Assembly (NCBI GenBank): GCA_900299145.1
Contig: OMIN01000079.1
Span: forward strand, 1-49,073
From: Betaproteobacteria bacterium
GTDB taxonomy: Bacteria > Pseudomonadota > Gammaproteobacteria > Burkholderiales > SG8-41
Direction: 5' to 3'
DNA: 49,073 nt
Below are positions 1-8,874 of this stretch, piece after piece. The translations under genes and the position numbers were made by a program. The notes under the pieces are model-generated. The model was not told the origin of the DNA. It made no database searches and was given only the letters and a program-made list of their open reading frames with translations. Every line of letters starts with the position of its first letter. The stretch's first letter is position 1.

Positions 1-776
1 ATCCCCCCCACCACCGTATTAAACCCGGCATCTACATAAGTGATTTCGCCGGTAATCCCCGCCGCGTAGTCCGACAGTAAAAAAGCCGCAGCGTTACCAA
101 CGTCTTCAATGGTCACGTTACGCCGCAGCGGCGCGTTCTCCTCGACGAACTTGAGTATTTTGCCGAAGCCGCCGATGCCCGCCGCCGCCAGCGTCTTGAT
201 CGGCCCGGCGGAAATGCCGTTAACGCGGATGCCTTTGGGGCCCAAGCCTTGCGCGAGATAGCGTACATTGGCTTCGAGGCTGGCCTTGGCCAAGCCCATC
301 ACGTTGTAGTTGGGCACCGAGCGTTGTGCGCCCAGGTAGGTGAGCGTCAGTACGGCGGCCTTGCGATTCTCCATCAGCGGCAGCGCGGCCTTGCTCAGGG
401 CTGCTAGGCTGTAGGAACTGACATCGTGTGCGATGCGAAACGCGTCACGCGTCAAGCCTTCGAGGATATCGCCCTTCAACGCTTCGCGCGGGGCGAAAGC
501 GATGGAATGCACGAGCCCGTCGAGGCCGCTCCACTCGGTGTGCAGATTTTCAAACAGCTTGGCGATCTGCGCTTCGTCAGCGACATCACACGGCAGCACC
601 GGCGCCGGGCCGAAGTCTTTCGCCAAATCGACCACGCGGTTTTTGAGTTCCTCACTTTGATAGGTGAAAGCCAGCGTGGCACCCTCGCGGTGCGCGGCGC
701 GCGCAATGCCATAAGCGATGGAGCGGTTGGACAACAAGCCGGTGACGAGAATTTTTTTGTCTTGCAGCAGGGCCAT
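1..776 (-). CDS. fabI: Enoyl-[acyl-carrier-protein] reductase (NADH), FabI; 3' end outside window
   Basis: FabI reduces the trans-2-enoyl-ACP double bond with NADH, the last step of each elongation round of type II fatty-acid synthesis in the cytoplasm. About 258 residues are visible and run off the left edge, so only the last few residues of a roughly 260-residue family are missing. The N-terminus MALLQDKKILVTGLLSNRSI carries the nucleotide-binding pattern typical of FabI rather than classical SDRs. The catalytic YX6K pair is visible as Y157 and K164 (YNVMGLAK). A Shine-Dalgarno sequence AAAGGAA lies just upstream of the ATG at 776. It is transcribed divergently from the peptide ABC operon starting at 863, with an 86-bp intergenic region. 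The family is very clear and nothing is odd apart from the truncation by the window. Confidence 0.97.
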   Translation of the reverse strand, partial: MALLQDKKILVTGLLSNRSIAYGIARAAHREGATLAFTYQSEELKNRVVDLAKDFGPAPVLPCDVADEAQIAKLFENLHTEWSGLDGLVHSIAFAPREALKGDILEGLTRDAFRIAHDVSSYSLAALSKAALPLMENRKAAVLTLTYLGAQRSVPNYNVMGLAKASLEANVRYLAQGLGPKGIRVNGISAGPIKTLAAAGIGGFGKILKFVEENAPLRRNVTIEDVGNAAAFLLSDYAAGITGEITYVDAGFNTVVGG

Positions 777-862
777 GAGCGTTCCTTTATTGACGCGGCG
801 ATTATACCAAGCGTCCCCGGCAGGCTGACGCGTGCAGGAGCTTTCGGCTACACTGGCGCGCG

Positions 863-2695
863 ATGACTCCCTTACGTTTGTCGCTTGCGGTTTTGATCGC
901 CTTGCTGCTGTCGGGTTGCGGCGAGCGCGTGGCATCGCCTTCGGCGCAAGCGGGCGCAGCCCAACAAAAAGTGCTGCGCTTTACCTTTATGGCCGCGGAA
1001 GCGGGCTTCGATCCGGTGCGCGTTTCCGATTACTATTCGGGTGTGGTCATAGCGGCGATTTTTGATCCATTGCTGACCTACGATTACCTAGCGCGGCCCG
1101 CCAAAATTGTGCCTAACACGGCGGTGGCGCTGCCGGAAATCAGCGATGGCGGCAAAACCTACACGCTCCGCATCAAGCCCGGCATTCGGTTCAGCGATGA
1201 TCCTGCGTTTAAAGGCAAACCACGCGAGCTGACGGCCGCGGATTACGCCTATGCCATCAAGCGTTTCCTCGATCCGAAGAATCGTGCGCAATACGCGTTT
1301 TTGTTCGAGGGCAAAATCGTGGGGCTCGATAAACTCGCGGCCGACGCCAAAAAATCCGGACGCTTTGATTACGATGCACCGGTGGCGGGTCTCGAAACGC
1401 CTGATCGATATACGCTGCGCATCCGCCTGAATGAGGTGGATTACAACTTTTCTCACGTGCTGGCGTTTTTCATGGTGGGTGCGGTGGCGCGTGAAGCCAT
1501 CGAAGCCTACGGCAACGATACCAACGCGCACCCCGTGGGCAGCGGCCCGTACGTATTGAAGCAGTACGTACGTTCGTCAAAAATGGTGCTGGAGAAGAAC
1601 CCGAATTTCCGTGAAATGCTATGGAACGCGGAAGTGGGCGATGACCCGGAAAACCGGAAAATAGCCGTGCGCATGCAAGGCAAGAAACTGCCGTTGATTG
1701 AGCGCGTGGAAATCAGCGTGATGGACGAGGCGCAAAGCCGCTGGCTGGCGTTTCAGCGGCGTGAGACGGATCTGGAGTATCAGCTTTGGGAATTGACGCC
1801 CAAGTTCATGAGCGACGATGGGCAGTTGAAGCCGGAATTCATCCAACAAGGTATACGCATGGATCGCAGTGTCGATCCGGAAATCATTTATCTGATTCTC
1901 AACACGCAGGACAAGATCGGCAATGAACCGAACCCGTTTGGCGGCTTCACGCCGGAAAAAATCGCTTTGCGGCGCGCCATCGCCATGGCTTACAACGTCG
2001 AGGATCAGATCAAGGTGATCCGCAAGGGGCAGGCCGTGCGCGCGCAATTTCCGATTCCGCCGGGCGTGGCCGGTCACGAACCCGGCTACCGTATCGGCAT
2101 CCCGTACGACGTGCGGCTTGCCAACGCGTTGCTCGACAAATTCGGATACGTGCGTGGCGCGGATGGCTATCGCCGACAGCCGGATGGTAAGTATCTGATT
2201 TTAAAGTATTTTTCTCAGCCCACTGAACGTGACCGGCAGTTCGACGAATTGATGAAGCGTTCGCTCGACAAGATCGGCCTGCGCCTTGAAATTCAAAAGG
2301 AGCGCTTTGCCGAACTGAACAAGCTGGCCGATCAATGCCGGCTCACCATGCGCCATTCAGCATGGATCGCCGATTACCCGGACGGCGACAACTTCATGCA
2401 ACTGCTCTATGGCCCGAATTCGGGCCAGACGAATTCGGCATGTTACCGCTCGGCGGAGTTCGACAAGCGCTACGAGGCTTCGCGGCGGTTACCGCATGGC
2501 GCGGAGCGAAATCATTTGTATCGCGAAATGGCGCGGCAGGTGGAGGCTGACACCGCGTGGTTGCTGACTGACAGCCGCTATCGCAATGTGTTGGTGCAGC
2601 CGTATGTGGTGGGCTTCAAGAAGCACCCGGTTTACGCGCATGAGTTTTTGTACATGGACATGGACCCGCGGGAGTCAAAGGAGGCGCGGCCATGA
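863..2695 (+). CDS. Peptide/oligopeptide ABC transporter substrate-binding lipoprotein (SBP family 5)
   Basis: This is the periplasmic binding component of a DppA/OppA-like importer, expected to deliver peptides or similar solutes to the two permeases encoded next. The 610-residue product starts with a lipoprotein signal peptide whose lipobox LSGC puts the acylated cysteine at residue 19. The body has the family-5 look: an early FDPLLTYDY segment, the VGSGPYVLKQY segment near the middle, and a late lobe with ADYPDGDNFMQLLYGPNSGQ. The stop overlaps the next start (ATGA at 2692-2695), which indicates translational coupling with the permease. The size is slightly above typical DppA and close to YejA-like proteins. 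The exact solute is unknown. Confidence 0.93.
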   Translation: MTPLRLSLAVLIALLLSGCGERVASPSAQAGAAQQKVLRFTFMAAEAGFDPVRVSDYYSGVVIAAIFDPLLTYDYLARPAKIVPNTAVALPEISDGGKTYTLRIKPGIRFSDDPAFKGKPRELTAADYAYAIKRFLDPKNRAQYAFLFEGKIVGLDKLAADAKKSGRFDYDAPVAGLETPDRYTLRIRLNEVDYNFSHVLAFFMVGAVAREAIEAYGNDTNAHPVGSGPYVLKQYVRSSKMVLEKNPNFREMLWNAEVGDDPENRKIAVRMQGKKLPLIERVEISVMDEAQSRWLAFQRRETDLEYQLWELTPKFMSDDGQLKPEFIQQGIRMDRSVDPEIIYLILNTQDKIGNEPNPFGGFTPEKIALRRAIAMAYNVEDQIKVIRKGQAVRAQFPIPPGVAGHEPGYRIGIPYDVRLANALLDKFGYVRGADGYRRQPDGKYLILKYFSQPTERDRQFDELMKRSLDKIGLRLEIQKERFAELNKLADQCRLTMRHSAWIADYPDGDNFMQLLYGPNSGQTNSACYRSAEFDKRYEASRRLPHGAERNHLYREMARQVEADTAWLLTDSRYRNVLVQPYVVGFKKHPVYAHEFLYMDMDPRESKEARP

Positions 2696-3630
2696 CCGCC
2701 TTCATCATCCGCCGTCTGCTGCAATTCATCCCCACGCTGCTGGGCGTGGTGCTGCTGGTGTTTATTCTGTTCAATTGGATCGGCGGCGATCCGGCGTATC
2801 TGCTCGCGGGCAAGATTTCCAACCCGGAGCAGATCGCCAACATTCGCAAACAGATTGGCGTCGATCAACCGTATACTGTGCAACTGTGGATATTCATCAC
2901 GCAAATCGCCACCGGCGATTTTGGCGTGAGCTGGGCCACCAATGAGAAAGTCTCAACGATCTTCGCCACGCGGCTGATCCCGTCACTGACGGTGCTGCTG
3001 CCGATACTGATTGTCGGCACGTTGCTGGCAATGGGGCTGGCGCTGCTGGTGGCGTACCGGCGCGGTTCACTGACGGATCGCGCGATCATGATCGGCTGTA
3101 CCGTCGGGCAGTCGGTCAGCATCCTTGTCTACATCATTGTGTTTCAGTATGTCTTCGCCTATCAACTCGGCTGGTTTCCGGTGCAGGGCTGGGGGCAGGA
3201 TTTCTGGATCAATCTGCTGCAGTTCAGTGCGCTGCCGGTTATCGTCGGCGTGGCGGTGTCGCTGGCGCCCGACACGCGGCTCTATCGCACGTTTTTCCTC
3301 GACGAAATGCATCAGGATTATGTGCGCACCGCGCGCGCCAAGGGCCTCAGTGAATCGCGTGTGATGGGCGTGCACGTGCTGCGCAATGCGGCGATTCCCA
3401 TTGTTACCAACGTGATGATTCAACTGCCGGCGCTGCTGGCTGGCGCATTTCTGATCGAACGGTTTTTTTCCATCCCAGGCATCGGGCGCGAGGTGCTCCT
3501 GGCGGTGGAACGCAGCGACTTTCCGCTGATTAAAGCGGTGACGGTGTATGTGGCCATGGCGACGCTGGTGATCAATCTGCTGACGGATATTTTGTACAAA
3601 GCCATCGATCCCCGGGTGCAACTCAAATGA
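2692..3630 (+). CDS. Peptide ABC transporter permease, DppB/OppB type
   Basis: Inner-membrane permease of the peptide ABC importer, pairing with the product of the next gene to form the translocation channel. The 312 residues begin MTAFIIRRLLQFIPTLLGVV, the usual first membrane helix of the DppB family, and contain about six hydrophobic segments. The cytoplasmic EAA-type coupling loop is near residues 204-236 (DYVRTARAKGLSESRV, then HVLRNA), where the ATPase docks. The length is normal for DppB. It overlaps its upstream and downstream neighbours by four bases each (ATGA junctions), so the three genes form one tightly coupled operon. Confidence 0.94.
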   Translation: MTAFIIRRLLQFIPTLLGVVLLVFILFNWIGGDPAYLLAGKISNPEQIANIRKQIGVDQPYTVQLWIFITQIATGDFGVSWATNEKVSTIFATRLIPSLTVLLPILIVGTLLAMGLALLVAYRRGSLTDRAIMIGCTVGQSVSILVYIIVFQYVFAYQLGWFPVQGWGQDFWINLLQFSALPVIVGVAVSLAPDTRLYRTFFLDEMHQDYVRTARAKGLSESRVMGVHVLRNAAIPIVTNVMIQLPALLAGAFLIERFFSIPGIGREVLLAVERSDFPLIKAVTVYVAMATLVINLLTDILYKAIDPRVQLK

Positions 3631-4655
3631 ACACGCCTGCCGCTTCGATGGCTTCCGCGGGCTTGTGGACGCTGGCATGGCGGCGCCTGCTGCGTGATCG
3701 CGTGGGCATGGTGTCGCTGGCGCTGGTGTGCGGCTATTTGTTGATCGTGATCGCAGCAGCGGCGGGCATCGTCGCTGGCGATTGGGCGCGCGAGGCGGGC
3801 GTGAATTACGCGTCGCCCGTGTTTGTGGGGGCGGGTGACAGCGCGCCGCAAGCCATTGCAGCCGTGCCGGCAGCACCAGCCGTCCCCAGCGAACCGGGCA
3901 TCGTCGATCCGCTCGCTGGCGTGCTGGCCGAGTTACGCCAAAACCTCGCGGCTGCGCCGCCCGAACCGCCACGCGCCGCCACGCTGCCACTGGGCGGCGA
4001 TAAATGGGGCCGCGATGTGTTGAAAAAGGCCGTCAAGGGAACGGAAACCTCGATGATCGTCGGTCTGGTAGCGGCGCTTCTGGCGGTGGCGATCGCCACG
4101 GTGATGGGTGCGTATGCGGGCTACTACGGCGGGCGCATCGACGATTTTTTGAATTGGCTCTACAGCGTGTTTACCGCCATCCCGTATCTGTTGCTGGTGC
4201 TGGCGATTGCGGCGGTGTTGAATCAAAAGGGCACGTTGACAGTGATTCTGATTCTGGGGCTGACCGGCTGGACGGGCATCTTCCGGCTGGTGCGCGCGGA
4301 ATACATCAAGCACCGTTCGCGCGAATATGTGCTGGCGGCGGATGCGGTGGGGGCCTCTGATGCGCAGCGTATGTTCGTGCATATTTTGCCAAACGTCAGC
4401 CACGTGGTGCTGGTGCAATTGTCGCTGCATGTGGTGCTGTTCATCAAAATGGAAGTAATTCTGAGCTTTCTCGGGTTCGGTGTGGGCGTGGATACGGTGT
4501 CGTGGGGCAGCATGTTGAACGAATCACAGGCGGAATTGATCCTCGGCAAATGGTGGCAGCTTGCGGCGGCAACGGTAGCCATGGCCGTGCTGGTGACGGC
4601 GTTCAGCCTGTTCACTGATGCGCTGCGCGATGCCTTGGATCCGCGGTTGAAATGA
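3627..4655 (+). CDS. Peptide ABC transporter permease, DppC/OppC type
   Basis: Second inner-membrane permease of the peptide importer. The family signature LPLGGDKWGRDVLKKAVKG, equivalent to the DppC HPLGTDxxGRDV segment, is present near residues 117-135. The EAA coupling loop is near 224-242 (EYIKHRSREYVLAADAVGA). At 342 residues it is longer than a typical DppC because of an Ala/Pro-rich insert of about 55 residues between the first helix and the LGGDKWGRD segment, predicted to be periplasmic. YejE-like permeases also carry enlarged loops here. It overlaps the upstream permease by four bases. Its ATPase partner is not adjacent: it lies at 7136, beyond an unknown gene and a Bug gene. Confidence 0.93.
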   Translation: MNTPAASMASAGLWTLAWRRLLRDRVGMVSLALVCGYLLIVIAAAAGIVAGDWAREAGVNYASPVFVGAGDSAPQAIAAVPAAPAVPSEPGIVDPLAGVLAELRQNLAAAPPEPPRAATLPLGGDKWGRDVLKKAVKGTETSMIVGLVAALLAVAIATVMGAYAGYYGGRIDDFLNWLYSVFTAIPYLLLVLAIAAVLNQKGTLTVILILGLTGWTGIFRLVRAEYIKHRSREYVLAADAVGASDAQRMFVHILPNVSHVVLVQLSLHVVLFIKMEVILSFLGFGVGVDTVSWGSMLNESQAELILGKWWQLAAATVAMAVLVTAFSLFTDALRDALDPRLK

Positions 4656-4680
4656 GGGTGCTGCACCTATAGGAATGTCC

Positions 4681-5946
4681 ATGCGTATTTTTCTTATTGG
4701 ATTGGTGTTGTGCCTGTTGGGATTGCCCGTGCTGCTGCTGGGTGCCGCGTATCTGGCAGTATCGGATCGCCCGGCCCTCACACGCGAAACCACGTTCACG
4801 CCTGCCGACGTGCAGCGTGCGGAAGCGATACTCTCGAAACATGATCCGCGCCGAATTAAAGCTGGCGCACGCCGCACGTTACAGCTGTCGCAGAGCGAGG
4901 CCGATCTGGCGCTCAGTTATTTGGCAGGACGATATGGCAAGACCAGCACACGTCTATCGCTACAGTCAGGCCTGATTTTGTTCGCGTCCACCACACCCTT
5001 ACCCATGCACGCGCCCGACCGCTATTTGAATGTCGAGGCGGTGCTGCGCGGATCTGAAACATTGCTGGTGTTCGAATCGTTGCGAGTCGGGCGCCTGCCC
5101 GTGCCCGCGTGGCTTGCGAATATGGCGCTCAAGGTGACGGTGGCCCGTTTGCGCAAGCGCGCGGGCTTTGCCCTTGTCGTTAACACGATCAAGGAGATCA
5201 GTGTCTCTGGTGATCAGCTTAGCATCACTTACGATTGGCAACGGGATACCGTGGACAACATCCGGTCGGCCGCGTTGCCGCCCGCCGATCAGGCACGCTT
5301 TCAGGTTTATCAAACCCATCTTGCGGAAAACGTGGCCGCGATAAAGACGCCGGCCAGCGTCACGATAACACTATCGGAACTGATGATGCCGCTGTTCAGA
5401 CTGGCAGCTGAGCGCAGTATCAGTGGCGACCCGGCCGGCGAAAACCGCGCCGCGCTGGTGGTACTGGCTTTTTATGTCAACGGTAAGGGGCTGGACGCAA
5501 TTGTTCCCGCGGCACGCGAGTGGCCGCGCCCGGCCCCTCGGAAGGTGTTACTCGCGGGCCGGGATGATTTTTCAAAGCATTTTGCCATTTCGGCGGCGAT
5601 AGCGGGCAACGCCGGAGCGGCGCTTGCCGATGTGATCGGACTCTACAAGGAAGTGCGGGATTCCCGCGGAGGTAGCGGTTTCAGTTTTAACGACATCGCC
5701 GCAGACCGGGCGGGCACGCGACTGGGTGAACTGGCCGTCGGCAATCGTGAGTCCGCGCTGAAAATTCAACGCTTGATCACGGCAGGCGTGAGCGACAAAG
5801 ACTTCATGCCGCCATTTGCGGATTTACCCGAATTCATGCCGGAGCCGGAATTCAAGCGTCGTTACGGTGGTATCGGTGCTCCTGCTTACAACGCCATGAT
5901 GGAAGACATTGAGCGCCGCATCGCGGCGCTGCCTGTGCTTCGTTAA
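4681..5946 (+). CDS. Uncharacterised membrane-anchored protein
   Basis: I do not recognise a characterised family. The product of about 421 residues has one strong N-terminal membrane segment (RIFLIGLVLCLLGLPVLLLG) followed by a long hydrophilic, probably periplasmic part without cysteine-rich or catalytic motifs that I can identify. Two ATGs are possible, at 4675 and 4681. I chose 4681 because the AGGA at 4671-4674 sits at a workable distance from it and too close to the first. It follows the DppC-type permease by about 25 bp on the same strand, so it is probably co-transcribed with the transporter. It could be an accessory envelope protein, but that is inference from position only. Confidence 0.75.
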   Translation: MRIFLIGLVLCLLGLPVLLLGAAYLAVSDRPALTRETTFTPADVQRAEAILSKHDPRRIKAGARRTLQLSQSEADLALSYLAGRYGKTSTRLSLQSGLILFASTTPLPMHAPDRYLNVEAVLRGSETLLVFESLRVGRLPVPAWLANMALKVTVARLRKRAGFALVVNTIKEISVSGDQLSITYDWQRDTVDNIRSAALPPADQARFQVYQTHLAENVAAIKTPASVTITLSELMMPLFRLAAERSISGDPAGENRAALVVLAFYVNGKGLDAIVPAAREWPRPAPRKVLLAGRDDFSKHFAISAAIAGNAGAALADVIGLYKEVRDSRGGSGFSFNDIAADRAGTRLGELAVGNRESALKIQRLITAGVSDKDFMPPFADLPEFMPEPEFKRRYGGIGAPAYNAMMEDIERRIAALPVLR

Positions 5947-5964
5947 GGCGGTTAAAAATAACTC

Positions 5965-5982
5965 AATAAAAACAAATACTTA
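5965..5982 (+). repeat. Dispersed AT-rich repeat, copy 1 (perfect 18-mer)
   Basis: Exact match to the consensus AATAAAAACAAATACTTA on the plus strand, 19 bp after the stop of the unknown membrane protein and 117 bp before the Bug start. With copy 2 it brackets that Bug gene in inverted orientation. Confidence 0.8.
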
Positions 5983-6098
5983 CGTTGAAATCTGTTAAGG
6001 TGTATGCGCTATACGTGAGGCGCCGTGCGCACGACGATCATGCGATGATTCAATACTCGCGGCGGCGAGACCCTGCGCTATTTTCATTAGGGAAAATC

Positions 6099-7076
6099 AT
6101 GAACAAATCTGCAATCCTGAGTGTGCTGAGCCTGACCCTGGCCGGAGGAATGTGCGAAGCGGTATTCGCGCAAGGCGTGGCTTATCCCAGCAAATCCATC
6201 CGCTGGGTGATTCCGTTTCCGCCCGGCGGCAGTGGGGATGTGCTGGCGCGGCTGGTGAGTCCCAAGCTCGCCGAGATGTTGGGCCAGCAAATCATTGTCG
6301 ATAACCGCAGCGGCGCTTCGGGCACCATCGGCACGGTGGCAGTGGCGCGTTCAACGCCGGATGGTTATACGATTCTCTCGAACACGCTGCCGTTTGTCGC
6401 CAACCCGGCACTGCACAGTAAGCCGCCCTATGATGTGATCAAGGAATTCGAGCCGGTAATGTTGATGGCGAATCAGGGCTCGATGATTGCGCTGCATCCG
6501 TCCGTGCCGGTGAAGAATGTCAAGGAGTTGATCGCGCTGGCCAAATCGCGACCTGGGCAGATTAACTACGGCACGGCGGGGGCGGGTTCCAACCCACATA
6601 TTGCCGCCGAGCTTTTTACCATGCAAACCGGCGCGGCGTTTACACCGGTGCACTTCAAGGGCGGCGGCCCGGTAATTATCGCGATTATGGCGGGCGAAGT
6701 TTCGATGAGTTTTCTGGCGATTGCTGGTGCAACCCAGCACGTGTCGTCGGGCCGCATGCGCGCGATCGCCGTCACCGGCACCAAGCGCGCGTTCTCCATG
6801 CCGGAGATTCCGACGGTGATTGAAAGCGGTGTGGCGGGATTCGAGTTTTCGGCCTGGCACTGGCTGATGGCGCCCAAGACCACGCCGCGCCCGATTATTA
6901 ACACGCTGAACACGCGGTTGAAAGACGTGTTCAAACTGCCTGACGTGGTGCAGCGCACGCGCATCGAGGAATTTGAAATCATGGCGAGTTCGCCCGAGGA
7001 ACTCGGCACGCTGCTGGCGAGCGAGGTGCCGAAATACGCGCGGCTGGCGAAGGAACGCAACATGCGGCTGGATTGA
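6099..7076 (+). CDS. Bug/TctC-family tripartite tricarboxylate transporter substrate-binding protein
   Basis: Periplasmic binding protein of the Bug family, expected to bind a small carboxylate or related solute. The 325-residue form begins MNKSAILSVLSLTLAGGMCE with a Sec signal peptide ending near VFAQG. It has the Bug ligand-site pattern WVIPFPPGGSGDVLARLV, the VDNRSGASGTIG segment, PDGYTI, and the late VTGTKRAFSMPEIPTVIESG block. An in-frame ATG at 5985 would add 38 basic residues ahead of the signal peptide, so I chose the ATG at 6099. The gene sits between the permeases and the ATPase of the peptide transporter although it belongs to a different system. It is flanked by two inverted copies of the AT-rich repeat, which suggests later insertion into the operon. 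Confidence 0.93.
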   Translation: MNKSAILSVLSLTLAGGMCEAVFAQGVAYPSKSIRWVIPFPPGGSGDVLARLVSPKLAEMLGQQIIVDNRSGASGTIGTVAVARSTPDGYTILSNTLPFVANPALHSKPPYDVIKEFEPVMLMANQGSMIALHPSVPVKNVKELIALAKSRPGQINYGTAGAGSNPHIAAELFTMQTGAAFTPVHFKGGGPVIIAIMAGEVSMSFLAIAGATQHVSSGRMRAIAVTGTKRAFSMPEIPTVIESGVAGFEFSAWHWLMAPKTTPRPIINTLNTRLKDVFKLPDVVQRTRIEEFEIMASSPEELGTLLASEVPKYARLAKERNMRLD

Positions 7077-7088
7077 GGAGTTAAATCA

Positions 7089-7106
7089 TAAGTATCTGTT
7101 TTTATT
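7089..7106 (-). repeat. Dispersed AT-rich repeat, copy 2 (one mismatch)
   Basis: Plus strand reads TAAGTATCTGTTTTTATT, the reverse complement of the consensus with one change (C for T at position 7). It starts 12 bp after the Bug stop and ends 29 bp before the GTG start of the double ATPase. Confidence 0.75.
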
Positions 7107-7135
7107 TAGTTTTCTTGCCCTGAAGCGCAAAATTT

Positions 7136-8815
7136 GTGAGCACCCCCGAAACCCTGCTGACGGTTCGCAACCTCAAAGTCGATTTCCGGCTGGATGACGG
7201 CGCGGTGCTGCATGCGGTGAGGGGCGTGAGCTTTAGCGTGCTGGCCGATACCACGGTGGCGCTGGTGGGCGAATCGGGCAGCGGCAAATCCGTCAGTGCG
7301 CTGGCGGCGATGGGTTTGTTGCCAGCCTCGAACGCAACCGTGTTGCCCGGCAGCATGATCGAATACCGTGGCCGAGATTTGTTGCGTCTACAGCCGCGCG
7401 AGATGACGGCGCTGCGGGGTGCTGAAATTTCGATGGTGTTTCAGGAGCCGATGAGTTCGCTGAACCCGGTTTTCAGTATCGGCTTCCAGTTGATCGAAGT
7501 GCTGGAAAAGCACCTGGGATTGCGCGGCCGCTTTGCCCGGAATCGCGCCATTGAGTTGTTGCGCGAAGTGGGCATACCGGACGCGCCCACGCGCATCGAT
7601 GCCTATCCACATCAGCTTTCGGGCGGGCAGCAGCAACGCGTGATGATCGCGATGGCCATCGCCTGCGAGCCGCGCTTGCTCATCGCCGACGAACCGACCA
7701 CTGCACTGGATGTCACCGTGCAAAAGCAGATACTCGCCCTGCTGGCCGAGTTGCAGAAAAAGCGGCGCATGGCGATGCTGTTCATTACGCATGACCTGGG
7801 GCTGGTGGCGCAGGTGGCGGATCATGTGGTGGTGATGCGTGACGGCGAAGTGCGCGAACAGGGCGCGGTGGCGGATGTCTTTAGAGCGCCGCAAGACACC
7901 TATACGAAAGCGTTGCTGGCGTGCCGCCCGCCGCTGGATCGCCGGCCGCACCGTTTGCCGGTGGTGGACGATTTTCTGAAGGCCGGTGCGGTGGTGGAAA
8001 CCGCTGAGCGCCAGCGTGGGCTGCGCGGCGATGAGGACATCGTGCTCGAAGTTCGCCAGCTCGCAAAAAGTTTCTATTTTCGCGAGAGCCTGTTGCGCCA
8101 GCGCGAGTTCAAGGCGCTTGGCAATGCCTCGTTCAAGCTCGCCAAAGGCAAAACGCTGGGCGTCGTGGGCGAATCGGGCTCGGGCAAAACGACCATGGTG
8201 CTGACGCTGATGCGCCTTATCCCCGCGTCGGGCGGCACCGTGCTGTTCGATGGCCGCGATCTGCTGTCGCTGACGCCAGCGCAGGCAATGACCTACAAGC
8301 GGCGCATCCAGATCGTATTCCAGAACCCGTATGCCTCGCTCAACCCGCGCTTTACCGCCGGGCAGATTTTGCTGGAGCCGATGCGCATACACGGCATTGG
8401 GGCAACCGAAGTAGAACGTGTTGCGCTGGCGCACGAACTGCTGCGCAAAACTGGTCTGCCCGAGACGGCGTTCCATAAATATCCGCATGCATTCTCCGGC
8501 GGCCAACGCCAGCGCATCGCCATCGCACGCTGCCTGACCATGAAGCCCGACGTGCTGGTTTGCGACGAAGCGGTATCGGCGCTGGATTTATCCGTGCAGG
8601 CGCAGTTGCTGAATCTGCTGCAAGATTTGCAGGACGAATCCGGCATGAGCTACATATTTATTTCGCACGATCTGGCCGTGGTGAAATACATGTCCGACAC
8701 CGTAATGGTGATGAAGGACGGCGAGATCGTCGAAATGAACGACGCCGATGCGCTCTATCGCGATCCGCAACAGGATTACACCAGGCGGTTGCTGGCGGCG
8801 GTGCCGGGCAGTTAG
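7136..8815 (+). CDS. Peptide ABC transporter, fused double ATP-binding protein (DppD-DppF type)
   Basis: This cytoplasmic protein powers the peptide importer; both nucleotide-binding domains are fused in one 559-residue chain, as in YejF and GsiA. Domain 1 has Walker A GESGSGKS near residue 45, signature LSGGQQQR near 160 and Walker B LLIADEP near 180. Domain 2 has Walker A GESGSGKT near 345, signature FSGGQRQR near 453 and VLVCDEAVSALD near 475; the usual DEP is DEA there, with the catalytic Glu kept. The start is GTG at 7136, and no strong Shine-Dalgarno is visible. It most likely serves the permeases at 2692-4655 but is separated from them by about 2.5 kb. Its TAG stop (8813-8815) coincides with the left end of the IS. 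Confidence 0.93.
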   Translation: MSTPETLLTVRNLKVDFRLDDGAVLHAVRGVSFSVLADTTVALVGESGSGKSVSALAAMGLLPASNATVLPGSMIEYRGRDLLRLQPREMTALRGAEISMVFQEPMSSLNPVFSIGFQLIEVLEKHLGLRGRFARNRAIELLREVGIPDAPTRIDAYPHQLSGGQQQRVMIAMAIACEPRLLIADEPTTALDVTVQKQILALLAELQKKRRMAMLFITHDLGLVAQVADHVVVMRDGEVREQGAVADVFRAPQDTYTKALLACRPPLDRRPHRLPVVDDFLKAGAVVETAERQRGLRGDEDIVLEVRQLAKSFYFRESLLRQREFKALGNASFKLAKGKTLGVVGESGSGKTTMVLTLMRLIPASGGTVLFDGRDLLSLTPAQAMTYKRRIQIVFQNPYASLNPRFTAGQILLEPMRIHGIGATEVERVALAHELLRKTGLPETAFHKYPHAFSGGQRQRIAIARCLTMKPDVLVCDEAVSALDLSVQAQLLNLLQDLQDESGMSYIFISHDLAVVKYMSDTVMVMKDGEIVEMNDADALYRDPQQDYTRRLLAAVPGS

Positions 8816-8874
8816 GTGAGGTGGCCCTGAGCAATTGGATAGGATTTCAGGTTCTATATGTGTAGCCCTGCGGG

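Noticed and set aside
1088-1531. Long antisense frames over the ABC genes and most other genes
   Set aside because: They are GC-rich shadow frames with Arg/His/Gln-rich content and no domains, lying opposite clear genes.
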